From NCBI GenBank assembly GCA_965369445.1, contig CBDUQU010000013.1, positions 1 to 33,495 of the forward strand: DNA of 33,495 nt, read 5' to 3'. The position numbers and the translations under genes were made by a program. The stretch comes from SM23-73-3 sp965369445 (lineage in GTDB: Bacteria; Zixibacteria; MSB-5A5; SM1-73). Shown here one piece after another: positions 15,474 to 23,114 of the stretch (the first letter of the stretch is position 1; each line of letters starts with the position of its first letter). The notes beneath the pieces were generated by a model, which saw only the letters and a list, made by a program, of their open reading frames with translations, did not search any database and was not told the DNA's origin.

Positions 15474-15503
15474 GTTTCTGACCAGCAGAGAAGGAAAGAA
15501 TCC

Positions 15504-16559
15504 ATGTCTGACAAGATGCTTGCAGTTATGAAAAAGGAGAGGGCGCCCGGAGCCGAGCTGGCGACGGTGGATATTCCGAAGATCAAGCCGGATGAGGTGC
15601 TGGTGAAGGTGAAGGCCACCTCCATCTGCGGAACGGATGCGCACATCTACAACTGGGATGAGTGGGCAGCCAGCCGGATCAAGCCCCCCATGATCTTCGG
15701 GCATGAGTGTGCCGGCGAGGTGGTGCAGGCGGGCGACTTGGTGAGAAGAATCGACGTGGGTGATTATATCTCAGCAGAAACCCATATCCCCTGTGGACGT
15801 TGCTTTCAGTGTCTGACCGGAAAGCAACACATCTGCCAGAACCTCAAAATTCTGGGTGTTGACACCGATGGCTGTTTCGCCGAATACGTGGCAATTCCGG
15901 AGGTTTGTGCCTGGAAAAACGACAAGAGCATCCCTTTCGAGACTGCCTCGGTTCAGGAGCCTTTTGGAAATGCGACCTACACCGTGATGGAAAGTGAGGT
16001 CTCTGCCAAGATCGTCGCCATAATGGGTGATGGACCAATCGCCTGCTTTGCCACGGGTATCGCCCGTGCAGTAGGAGCGGCAAGGATATTTGCCGTGGGA
16101 GAGTTCCCCTATCGGGTGAACCTGTTGAAGAAAATGGGTGCTGACGTGGCCTTGAGCATACTCACCCACGATCCAGTGAAGGAGATCATGGACGCCACAT
16201 CCGGTGAGGGAGTGGACGTGGTTTTAGAGATGGCCGGAGTGCAAAAGGCGATTGATGACGGCTTCAAGATCTTAAAAAAGGGGGGAACTTTCACCGCCTT
16301 CGGGATCCCCTCATCCAAGGTGGAGATCGATCTCGCCAATGGAGTCGTATTCAAGGGAGCGAAGATCATCGGCATAAACGGAAGATTGATGTTCGACACC
16401 TGGTTTCAGTTGAGCAATCTGTTGAAGTACAAAAAGGTGGATGTCTCGCCGGTGATAACCCATAAGATGCCGCTGAAGGACTTTCACAAAGGGATGGAAG
16501 CGGTGATCTCCTCGAAAAGAGAAGTGGGGAAGGTGGTGTTCTTTCCCGAGGCGAAATAA
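15504..16559 (+). CDS. tdh: L-threonine 3-dehydrogenase
   Basis: 351 residues, zinc medium-chain dehydrogenase. It oxidises L-threonine with NAD+ to 2-amino-3-oxobutyrate. Catalytic zinc ligands are Cys42, His67 and Glu68, and the structural zinc is held by Cys97, Cys100, Cys103 and Cys111. ICGTDAHIYNWDEW and the later GRLMFDTWFQLSNLL and SPVITHKMPLKDFHKG match Tdh and separate it from sorbitol or alcohol dehydrogenases. ATG start after AAGGAAAG. It is 31 bp downstream of a conditional-looking terminator and a Thr-rich leader frame. Its pathway partner kbl is 10.8 kb downstream. Confidence 0.95.
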   Translation: MSDKMLAVMKKERAPGAELATVDIPKIKPDEVLVKVKATSICGTDAHIYNWDEWAASRIKPPMIFGHECAGEVVQAGDLVRRIDVGDYISAETHIPCGRCFQCLTGKQHICQNLKILGVDTDGCFAEYVAIPEVCAWKNDKSIPFETASVQEPFGNATYTVMESEVSAKIVAIMGDGPIACFATGIARAVGAARIFAVGEFPYRVNLLKKMGADVALSILTHDPVKEIMDATSGEGVDVVLEMAGVQKAIDDGFKILKKGGTFTAFGIPSSKVEIDLANGVVFKGAKIIGINGRLMFDTWFQLSNLLKYKKVDVSPVITHKMPLKDFHKGMEAVISSKREVGKVVFFPEAK

Positions 16560-16600
16560 ATGAGATTTGGAATGCAAAAGTTTGGTTTAGGAGGTTGAAA

Positions 16601-16810
16601 ATGGGTACAGCCCAGGCAAAAGCAGAGGTGTTCTGGATGGCTTTCAAGGGTCTGCCAAAGAAAGAGAGGGAATCCGTTATAGAAAGGTTGCTGAAGGATA
16701 AGGAGTTTATGGAAGACCTGATTGACCTTGCCACTCTAAGACAGCGCCGTAAGGAGCCTTCACGGCCCCTCCAGGATTATCTGGCTGAAAGGAAGACCCG
16801 GGGGGATTGA
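16601..16810 (+). CDS. Antitoxin of a RelE-type module
   Basis: 69 residues from the ATG at 16601, which follows AGGAGG at ideal spacing. Small and charged, with a helical N-terminal half (KAEVFWMAFKGLPKKERESVIERLL) and a disordered-looking C-terminus (RPLQDYLAERKTRGD). It matches the layout of antitoxins whose C-terminal tail wraps the toxin. No classic DNA-binding motif is obvious. Assignment rests mainly on the toxin gene, whose ATG overlaps its TGA stop (TGATG). Confidence 0.75.
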   Translation: MGTAQAKAEVFWMAFKGLPKKERESVIERLLKDKEFMEDLIDLATLRQRRKEPSRPLQDYLAERKTRGD

Positions 16811-17064
16811 TGGCTTATGCGGTTTATCTGAAGAGGTCGGCAGAGAAGGAATTGGATCGTTTACCTGCCGAGGCTCACGATAGAGTGGTAAGACGGCTTC
16901 TGTCTCTCCGACATAACCCTCGACCTCCCGGGACGAAAGAACTTCACGGCCGAGAGGGATACAGGGCGAGAGTCGGCGATTACCGAATCCTATATCTGGT
17001 TAGTGAAGAAGAGAAAAAGGTAGAGATAGTTTCCATTGCTCATCGTAAGGAAGCCTATCGTTGA
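16810..17064 (+). CDS. RelE/ParE superfamily toxin
   Basis: 84 residues. The pattern KRSAEKELDRLPAEAHDRVVRRLLSL, then LHGREGYRARVGDYRILYLV and VEIVSIAHRKEAYR, is typical of RelE-type mRNA interferases (basic residues in the core, GxYRIxY strand, HRKxxY at the C-terminus). RelE toxins cleave mRNA on the ribosome. The start at 16810 overlaps the antitoxin stop. The TA pair sits between tdh and the acyl-CoA ligase, directly before a dispersed repeat copy, suggesting insertion at a hot spot. Confidence 0.88.
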   Translation: MAYAVYLKRSAEKELDRLPAEAHDRVVRRLLSLRHNPRPPGTKELHGREGYRARVGDYRILYLVSEEEKKVEIVSIAHRKEAYR

Positions 17065-17070
17065 ACAGGC

Positions 17071-17160
17071 ATCAGTTCGTCACGGATTTGTCCTGATCCC
17101 GCCTTTGGCAGGAGAACGGACCGGGGCGTTCGATACCGACAGGCACTCAGTAGTAAGGAA
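17071..17160. repeat. Dispersed intergenic repeat, copy A
   Basis: Core GTTCGTCACGGATTTGTCC (17075-17093) shared, with one or two changes, with copies at 19321 and 27280. A downstream piece TTCGATACCGACAGG is shared with the 27280 copy (TCCGATACCAACCAG). No coding potential. Confidence 0.7.
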
Positions 17161-17289
17161 AAAGAAGGTTTTAGCAAGAGCTGTAAGTGAACAGCTTTGT
17201 TGGTTCTTCGTATAGTTGAAGAACGATATATCCGGGAAAAAGGAGAGATTGACAGTAACGGAATTGAAAGGACAAAGGAGTTATCTGAG
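17161..17289 (+). promoter_or_regulatory. Leader of the acyl-CoA ligase gene with two hairpins
   Basis: AGCTGT (17179-17184) pairs with ACAGCT (17191-17196), and GTTCTTC (17203-17209) pairs with GAAGAAC (17218-17224). Neither ends in a T tract. An AAAGGAG site (17274-17280) serves the ATG at 17290. A regulatory role is possible but unproven. Confidence 0.35.
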
Positions 17290-18315
17290 ATGAGCAACAT
17301 CGGTTCTTATGAAGAAAGATGCAAAGATTTTGACTGGTCTATTGCCAAAAAGGAACTTTCGTACAAGAAAGGTGATGCCATTAACATTGGCTACTATTGT
17401 TCGGACAGAAACTGCGAATCGGGTCTGGGCAGTAAGTTAGCCTTAATCTGGGAAAGCTTCACCGGCGAACAGAAGAGGTTTACCTTCGAGGATCTGAAGA
17501 TCCACTCGAATTCATTTGCCCATCTGTTAAGCCAAAAGCTGGGGCTGAAGAACGGCGACCGCATCGTCATCTTCATGGACAAGATTCCCGAGCTCTACTT
17601 TGCCTTCCTGGGAATTCTGAAGATGGGAGGAGTCGTGGTTCCCCTCTTTTCCGCTTTCGGAGAGGAGTCACTCCTTACCCGGCTACAGAACTGCAGCGCC
17701 TCGGCTGTTTTGACCACCAGAAAGCTTGTTCCCAGAATCAGAAAGATCAAAGACAGGCTCCCGGATCTAAGGCATGTCGTGATTATGTCGGAGGATGAAA
17801 GCATTCCCCTGAAAGAGCGGGAGATGGCGTTTTCATATAGCAAAGCTCCCCGGATGGAGTCATTTGAACACTTTCCAGCCACCGCGGAGACACCATCCGT
17901 GCTCCACTATACCTCAGGAACAACCGGCCAGCCCAAAGGAGCTTTGCACGTTCACTCCTCTATTTTCTCTCAATACCTGACCACCAAATGGGTTTTAGAT
18001 TTAAGAACGGAAGATATTTACTGGTGCACGGCTGACCCGGGATGGGTTACCGGCACGTCATATGGAATCATCGGGCCCTGGAGTCTGGGCATAACCCAGG
18101 TGGTGCTGGATGGAGGCTTTGTTCCGGCCAAATGGTATGAATTCATCCAGAAACACAAAGTAACAGTCTGGTATTCCGCCCCTACCGCCATTCGGATGCT
18201 TATGAAGGCGGGCAAGGAGATCGTTAAGAAGTTTGATCTTTCGTCCCTCCGACACCTGTGCTCTGTGGGTGAACCACTGAACCCGGAAGCTGTAATCTGG
18301 TCTGAGGAAGTTTAG
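17290..18315 (+). CDS. Acetyl-CoA synthetase-like AMP ligase, N-terminal part (cut by TAG)
   Basis: 341 residues before a TAG at 18313-18315. The start is the ATG at 17290, after AAAGGAG. It carries the AMP-binding motif YTSGTTGQPKG, then the WCTADPGWVTG and SVGEPLNPEAVIW segments of the AcsA group. The enzyme activates acetate or another short acid to acyl-AMP and then acyl-CoA. Translation in the same frame continues after the TAG with GLPFHDTWWQTETG, exactly as the family requires, so the codon stands where family members have Phe or Tyr. One base change from TAT or TAC would give TAG. The gene is therefore a nonsense mutant, a sequencing error, or read through. It lies in a block with tdh, an ACP and kbl. 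Confidence 0.85.
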   Translation: MSNIGSYEERCKDFDWSIAKKELSYKKGDAINIGYYCSDRNCESGLGSKLALIWESFTGEQKRFTFEDLKIHSNSFAHLLSQKLGLKNGDRIVIFMDKIPELYFAFLGILKMGGVVVPLFSAFGEESLLTRLQNCSASAVLTTRKLVPRIRKIKDRLPDLRHVVIMSEDESIPLKEREMAFSYSKAPRMESFEHFPATAETPSVLHYTSGTTGQPKGALHVHSSIFSQYLTTKWVLDLRTEDIYWCTADPGWVTGTSYGIIGPWSLGITQVVLDGGFVPAKWYEFIQKHKVTVWYSAPTAIRMLMKAGKEIVKKFDLSSLRHLCSVGEPLNPEAVIWSEEV

Positions 18316-18384
18316 GGTTTACCCTTCCATGACACCTGGTGGCAGACAGAGACCGGGTGTATTCTGGTTTCAAATTACCCCGGG

Positions 18385-18993
18385 ATGAAGATCAAGCCGG
18401 GGTCCATGGGCAAAGCCTTTCCCGGCGTAACGGCCGCTGTTTTGAGCCACGAATTCGAACCCATTGCCGAAAAAGATAAACCCGGACTCCTGGCGCTCAA
18501 GCCACCCTGGCCCTCTATATTCCGAACCTACTGGAACAACGAGAGTGGCTATGAGAGCAAATTCAAGAACGGGTGGTACATAACCGGCGACAGATCAAGC
18601 ATTGATGAGGAGGGCTATTTTTGGTTTATGGGACGGGACGATGACGTGATCAACGTTGCCGGACACCTGGTTGGCCCTTTCGAGATAGAGTCCGTACTTT
18701 TAGAACATGAGGCCGTAGCAGAATCTGCCGCCATAGGAAAGCCGGATGCGATGAATATGGAAGTGGTTAAAGCTTTTGTGGCATTGAAACCCGGATTTGA
18801 GCCAAGCGATGATCTGGAACTTGAGATCATGAACTTCATTCGCAAGAAGTTGTCATCCATCGCCATGCCCCAGGAGATCGAATTTGTGGACTCCTTGCCC
18901 AAGACGAGAAGCGGGAAGATCATGAGAAGAGTTCTGCGCGCCCAGGAGAGAGGAGAACCGGTGGGTGATCTTTCGACACTCGAAAACGATTAA
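18385..18993 (+). CDS. Acetyl-CoA synthetase-like AMP ligase, C-terminal part
   Basis: Same reading frame as the preceding part. 202 residues follow the first ATG after the TAG, but homologous sequence begins right after the stop codon (18316). It contains YITGDRSSIDEEGYFWFMGRDDDVINVAGHLVGPFEIE in pieces matching the hinge and C-terminal domain, and the PKTRSGKIMRR motif with the lysine that completes adenylation. No binding site precedes the ATG at 18385, so it is not a real separate gene. With the TAG read as an amino acid, the full protein would be about 567 residues, normal for AcsA. The lack of further damage suggests either very recent loss or continued use. Confidence 0.85.
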   Translation: MKIKPGSMGKAFPGVTAAVLSHEFEPIAEKDKPGLLALKPPWPSIFRTYWNNESGYESKFKNGWYITGDRSSIDEEGYFWFMGRDDDVINVAGHLVGPFEIESVLLEHEAVAESAAIGKPDAMNMEVVKAFVALKPGFEPSDDLELEIMNFIRKKLSSIAMPQEIEFVDSLPKTRSGKIMRRVLRAQERGEPVGDLSTLEND

Positions 18994-19069
18994 TCCACCA
19001 GCCTTGTGGGATTTTGTTTTGATTTCGATAATTCTGTAAGTTCTTGAAAACCAGAACAGGAGGACTTAA

Positions 19070-19306
19070 GTGAAAGAGGAGCTGATTGAGTACATCATGA
19101 AGGAATTCGTGGAAGACCCGGACGAGGAGATCGAGGAGACTACCCCTTTGATATCCTCGGGATTGATCGATTCGCTCTCCGTGGTGTCTTTGGTGGCATT
19201 CATAGACAAGAAATTTGGGGTGAAGATACCGGATGAGAAGGGAACGGTTGATAATTTCGAGACGGTAAACAAGATCATTGAAGTAATCAACGAGTTTAAG
19301 ACATGA
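19070..19306 (+). CDS. Acyl carrier protein
   Basis: 78 residues, acidic, with the phosphopantetheine attachment motif GLIDSLSVV (Ser35). GTG start after AGGAGG. Carrier proteins hold acyl groups as thioesters on the pantetheine arm. It is not in a fatty-acid gene setting. It follows an AMP-dependent acid ligase by 76 bp and would precede kbl if the phosphate module were removed. This suggests a dedicated carrier loaded by the ligase or used by the alpha-oxoamine synthase, which is inference. Confidence 0.88.
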   Translation: MKEELIEYIMKEFVEDPDEEIEETTPLISSGLIDSLSVVSLVAFIDKKFGVKIPDEKGTVDNFETVNKIIEVINEFKT

Positions 19307-19315
19307 GTTAACCGT

Positions 19316-19405
19316 CCCCTGTTCGTCACGGGCTTGTCCTGAAAGGCTTCTTCCTGAACAGACCCGTCCCGCCTCGCACTAAGTGCACTCGCAGGAAGTG
19401 ATATG
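19316..19405. repeat. Dispersed intergenic repeat, copy B
   Basis: Core GTTCGTCACGGGCTTGTCC (19321-19339), then AAAGGCTTCTTCCTGAAC and CCCGTCCCGCC. It lies at the left edge of the phosphate module and has the same orientation as copy C at the right edge. Confidence 0.7.
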
Positions 19406-19431
19406 TAGTGGATGATAAGGGGAAAAGTCAT

Positions 19432-20112
19432 ATGAACAAATTAATAGCTGTTGTTGATGACGAACCGGATATTGTAGAGCTCATTACCCATCATTTGAAA
19501 AAGGAGAGATTTGGGGTAAAAGAGTTTTACGATGGCAGAAGTCTGCTCTCTTATCTTAACACCACTCTCCCCGACCTCATAATTTTAGACCTGTTGTTAC
19601 CAGAGATAGATGGGTTGGAGGTTTGCCGTATACTTAAAAACAACGAGAGAACTTCTTCTGTTCCCATTATAATGCTCACTGCTAAAGGGACAGAAACCGA
19701 CAGGGTGGTTGGGTTAGAATTGGGAGCTGATGACTATATGGTGAAACCCTTCAGCCCAAGAGAACTTCTTGCCAGAGTAAAGGCGGTATTAAGAAGAGTG
19801 GAAGCAAAGGTAGAGAAACCAAAGTTAATTAAGATAGATGATTTATTGATAGACTCAGGAAAATTTGAAGTGACGATAAGAAGTAGAAAAATCGATCTAA
19901 CCATCACAGAGCTTAGAATCCTCACCATCCTTGCTGAAAGACCGGGATGGGTCTTTACCAGGAGTCAACTGCTTGATAGATTATGGGGAGAGGATAAGAT
20001 TGTCCTGGAAAGGACCATTGATGTTCACGTCACGCAACTGCGAAAAAAAATGGGGGAGCTGGGGAGGTTAATTAAATCAATAAGGGGGATTGGTTATAAG
20101 TTTGGGGAATAA
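19432..20112 (+). CDS. phoB: PhoB-type response regulator
   Basis: 226 residues from the ATG at 19432, preferred over the GTG at 19408 because AGGGG precedes it and the receiver begins at once (MNKLIAVVDDEPDI). Asp9, Asp10 and the phosphoacceptor Asp53 are present, as is the conserved Lys in MVKPFSPRELLARV. A winged-helix OmpR/PhoB output domain follows (about residues 127-226). It is assigned to PhoB because of the adjoining PhoR-like kinase and the complete pst-phoU operon. It should activate phosphate-starvation genes, probably through the direct repeats at 21894-21932. Confidence 0.92.
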   Translation: MNKLIAVVDDEPDIVELITHHLKKERFGVKEFYDGRSLLSYLNTTLPDLIILDLLLPEIDGLEVCRILKNNERTSSVPIIMLTAKGTETDRVVGLELGADDYMVKPFSPRELLARVKAVLRRVEAKVEKPKLIKIDDLLIDSGKFEVTIRSRKIDLTITELRILTILAERPGWVFTRSQLLDRLWGEDKIVLERTIDVHVTQLRKKMGELGRLIKSIRGIGYKFGE

Positions 20113-20115
20113 CAA

Positions 20116-21867
20116 ATGAGACGAATGAGGATTATGTGGAAACAGTTTTTTTGTTATTTTTTGATCATTGTTTTCACATTCTCGGCGCTTGTCTTTTTCA
20201 CTTCGAAAGAGGTAAAGAGACATCATATAGCCACCTTAGAATCCAATCTTGAGCATTATGGTGAATTGGTCAAGAAGATGGTTACAGATTTAGTGATTTC
20301 CGGGAAGGCAAAGGAAATCGACGCTCTTGCTAAAGAAATGGGCAAGAAGGTAGGTGTTAGAATTACAGTCATAAGGAAGGATGGTTTAGTTCTGGGAGAT
20401 TCAAAAGAAGACCCAACTAAGATGGAGAATCATGCTTCACGAATCGAGCTGATACAAGCTTTACAAGGCCGAATTGGGAAAAAGATACGATATAGCACAA
20501 CATTAGAAGAAGAAATGCTGTATGTGGCCGTCCCCATAATAAATGCAGGCGAAACTATAGGGTCCGTTAGGACAAGTTTCTTCTTCAGGAAAATAAAGGA
20601 GAACGTATCGTCTATAAATCAAAAAATCATTTACTCGGCCGTTGCATTGATGGTCCTCGCTTTATTGGTTTCCTTTTTGTCTTCACGGGCACTTGCAAAA
20701 CCCATAAAAGAGATTGCACTCACTGCTGGAAAAATAAGAGATGGTGATTTCGGAGCGAGAATATTCATAAAAAGCAAAGATGAGTTAGGTGAACTATCGG
20801 ACACCCTTAATGAGATGGCTCGTGAGCTACAGAGGTTATTTCTTAACCTGAACTCAGAAAGAGAGGAACTTCAGGGAATTATCTCAGCCATGGTTGAGTG
20901 CCTGGTTGTTCTTGATAGAAATGGGAAGGTCGTTTTATCAAACAAGAGCTTTATTGATATGCTTGGTATTTCACCTGATATATCCATCATTGGAAAACGT
21001 TATTGGGAGATTTTACGAAGCACGGATTTTAATGAATTGGTCAAATCAGCATCTGAGACTGATGCCCCCCAGAACAGAGAAACTCGCATTGGCGAAAAGA
21101 TCTTCTGGGGTAACGGGATTTTGGTATCTAAAGAACAGGATAGAAAAATAATAGTGGTATTACATGATATCACCGGGATTAAGCGGTTAGAGAAAGTAAA
21201 AGCCGACTTCGTTGCAAACGTCGCCCATGAGTTAAAAACGCCACTCACTTCCATAAAGGGATTTGTAGAAGCCCTTGAAGATGAATTAGGTTTTGAAAAG
21301 CACCATTTGGATATCATAAAAAGGAATATTGAAAGGTTAACGAATATTGTCTCGGACCTGCTTTTGCTTTCTGAACTCGAAAGCAGGGAACGGAGATTTC
21401 AGATAGAGGAGGTCAATTTAAAAGAGATGGTTGGTGACATCTTGAAAATCTTTGAAAAGCAATTAAAAGAGAAGAAAATTAGTTTCGGACTTGATATACC
21501 AGCGGAGCTCCCTCGGATAAAGGCAGATCCCTTTTGGCTTGAGCAGGTATTTATGAATTTAATAGATAATGCAATCAAATATACCGAAGAGGGGGGAATC
21601 AAAGTTGATATATGCTCTGGAAATGGAGATATAAGGATTACGATTCAGGATACGGGAATAGGTATACCCAAAGAAGACTCATCAAGAATATTTGAGAGAT
21701 TTTATGTGGTTGACAAATCCCGCTCCCGTAGATTTGGTGGAACAGGCTTGGGGCTCTCTATTGTAAAACATGCGGTGCTTGCTCATAATGGAAAAATAGA
21801 TGTGAAAAGTGAAGTAGGAAAAGGTTCAGAGTTCATTGTTACCTTGCCCCTTATCCCCCCTTCTTGA
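20116..21867 (+). CDS. phoR: PhoR-like sensor histidine kinase
   Basis: 583 residues, 3 bp after phoB. Order: TM1 (about 8-28), an extracytoplasmic sensor of about 140 residues, TM2 (about 172-192), HAMP (about 190-243), PAS (about 255-350), HisKA with phosphoacceptor His371 in VAHELKTPLTSIKGF, and an ATPase domain with an N-box (NLIDNAIKYT), DTGIGIPKED and GGTGLGLSIVKH. All catalytic boxes are intact. The N-terminal extracellular sensor makes it longer than E. coli PhoR and more like the Gram-positive and FCB form. It should phosphorylate the PhoB next door, with the Pst transporter and PhoU setting the signal. Confidence 0.92.
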   Translation: MRRMRIMWKQFFCYFLIIVFTFSALVFFTSKEVKRHHIATLESNLEHYGELVKKMVTDLVISGKAKEIDALAKEMGKKVGVRITVIRKDGLVLGDSKEDPTKMENHASRIELIQALQGRIGKKIRYSTTLEEEMLYVAVPIINAGETIGSVRTSFFFRKIKENVSSINQKIIYSAVALMVLALLVSFLSSRALAKPIKEIALTAGKIRDGDFGARIFIKSKDELGELSDTLNEMARELQRLFLNLNSEREELQGIISAMVECLVVLDRNGKVVLSNKSFIDMLGISPDISIIGKRYWEILRSTDFNELVKSASETDAPQNRETRIGEKIFWGNGILVSKEQDRKIIVVLHDITGIKRLEKVKADFVANVAHELKTPLTSIKGFVEALEDELGFEKHHLDIIKRNIERLTNIVSDLLLLSELESRERRFQIEEVNLKEMVGDILKIFEKQLKEKKISFGLDIPAELPRIKADPFWLEQVFMNLIDNAIKYTEEGGIKVDICSGNGDIRITIQDTGIGIPKEDSSRIFERFYVVDKSRSRRFGGTGLGLSIVKHAVLAHNGKIDVKSEVGKGSEFIVTLPLIPPS

Positions 21868-21893
21868 ATCTTCACCACCCTCCCCTTTAAATC

Positions 21894-21932
21894 TTAACAC
21901 AAAATTATTATTTCCCTTATATGCAATTAACA
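21894..21932 (+). promoter_or_regulatory. Candidate Pho box array
   Basis: Four hexamers at exact 11-bp spacing: TTAACA (21894), TTATTA (21905), CTTATA (21916), TTAACA (21927). An 11-bp period of TTAACA-like or CTGTCAT-like half sites is the known pattern for PhoB/PhoP binding. The array lies between phoR and the porin gene, 20 bp before a TTGACA (21953-21958) that could be its -35. The region is AT-rich, so chance similarity is possible. Confidence 0.5.
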
Positions 21933-21952
21933 ATCTGAGATTCATTGTTGCT

Positions 21953-21981
21953 TTGACAATCGAGTTGTAATGATTTAAGCC
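21953..21981 (+). promoter_or_regulatory. Candidate promoter of the porin-pst operon
   Basis: TTGACA (21953-21958) with a weak TAAGCC 17 bp later. A good -35 with a poor -10 suits an activator-dependent promoter, and the Pho-box-like array is directly upstream. About 90 nt of leader follow, including a CTCCGC/GCGGAG hairpin (22012-22032). Confidence 0.4.
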
Positions 21982-22076
21982 GTGAAAGGAGGATTGGTCA
22001 AAAAAACAGAACTCCGCAGATCTGGGGCGGAGGATAAAAATGACCCGGAGGAACAAAAAAAGGATAAGGAGGGAAA

Positions 22077-23099
22077 ATGCAGAAGATCTTAGCCGTTGTG
22101 GTTTTTATACTATTACCCGGGTTAGGTTGTGGGATTGCCTTTGCTCAACAGACAACCTTTGAAATGTATTTGTGGAACAGATATACGCTTGAAAGGGTAG
22201 CGGGTGAGACCAAGAAAAGCGAGTTTGCTCTCAAAAGAGGGTATCTTCGATTGGACCACAAATTCTCGGAGAATATAAAGGGCAGGGTCAATCTGGACTT
22301 CTTCTCCAGCGATAAAGATGTTCACGGAGCCGGAACAAAGCTTAAGTATGCCTACCTGGATTTTAAAGAGGTTCTTCCTGTTCCCGAGAGCAAGTTCACT
22401 TTTGGACTTCAGAAGACCTATTTCGGCACCATCTATGACTGGAAATACATCACTATCCAGAAGGCTCTGGAGGATAAGGAGAAGGTTATCTCGTCCACCG
22501 ATTATGGGGTCACACTTTTTGGATACATCCCTAAGGGGTTCGGTGAGTATGCGGTATCTATCCTGAACGGTGAAGGCTACAAAAAGACCGGAGGTGAGGT
22601 AAATATTAAACCCGCTTATCTCGCCAACCTCAGAGTTATCCCTATACCAGGTGTCACCCTGGGTGGTTCGGTTCTCTATGAAGAGAGGGGGACCGAATAT
22701 GACAAGCGCCTTTTATATGCAGGGGTTGTCCGAACAGCATTCGGACCTGTGGATATATGGAGTGAATACCTGATGGCTGAGCGGGGAGAATTCAATAATC
22801 CCACCAAGAGTTTTGGCCTTATGGTTATGCCCATCCTCAAATTAGCTAACCTTACCGGAGCCGATGTCGAACTTGTTGCCCGCTACGATAAATGGGACAA
22901 AGATACTGACATAGAAGATGACGCTCATTCCCGAGTAACTGGTGGCTTCAACTGGTATATTCAACGCAGGGCAAAAGGTAAACCAGCTGTTATGTTACAG
23001 GCAAATTACGAGAGGACCTCTTACGAAAATTCGGGTAAAGACCCAAAAGATAACCTGATGGTGCAATTCCGCTGGGAGTTTGCCTCAAAACCATTTTAA
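22077..23099 (+). CDS. Phosphate-selective porin (OprO/OprP-like)
   Basis: 340 residues with a signal peptide ending AFAQQ (about residue 24). The rest alternates in beta-strand fashion, with features of the porin O/P family such as KRGYLRLDHKFSENIKGRVNLDF, and it ends in Phe, the outer-membrane sorting signal. It should let phosphate or polyphosphate cross the outer membrane. It stands first in the pst transport operon, after AAGGAGGG, 15 bp before pstS, which supports a phosphate cargo. Selectivity itself is inferred from context. Confidence 0.82.
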   Translation: MQKILAVVVFILLPGLGCGIAFAQQTTFEMYLWNRYTLERVAGETKKSEFALKRGYLRLDHKFSENIKGRVNLDFFSSDKDVHGAGTKLKYAYLDFKEVLPVPESKFTFGLQKTYFGTIYDWKYITIQKALEDKEKVISSTDYGVTLFGYIPKGFGEYAVSILNGEGYKKTGGEVNIKPAYLANLRVIPIPGVTLGGSVLYEERGTEYDKRLLYAGVVRTAFGPVDIWSEYLMAERGEFNNPTKSFGLMVMPILKLANLTGADVELVARYDKWDKDTDIEDDAHSRVTGGFNWYIQRRAKGKPAVMLQANYERTSYENSGKDPKDNLMVQFRWEFASKPF

Positions 23100-23114
23100 C
23101 GAAAGGAGAGGAAA

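Noticed and set aside
15254..15646. Minus-strand frame across the tdh leader
   Set aside because: It runs antisense through the promoter, leader and terminator and into tdh, with no family similarity or binding site.
18313..18315. Genome-wide recoding of TAG
   Set aside because: Several well-defined genes here (rpmE, prfA, tldE) end in TAG at the expected length, and a normal RF1 gene is present.
21986..22110. Small charged frame after GGAGGA ahead of the porin
   Set aside because: Start spacing is wrong, codon content is low-complexity, and it overlaps the porin start; more likely untranslated leader.
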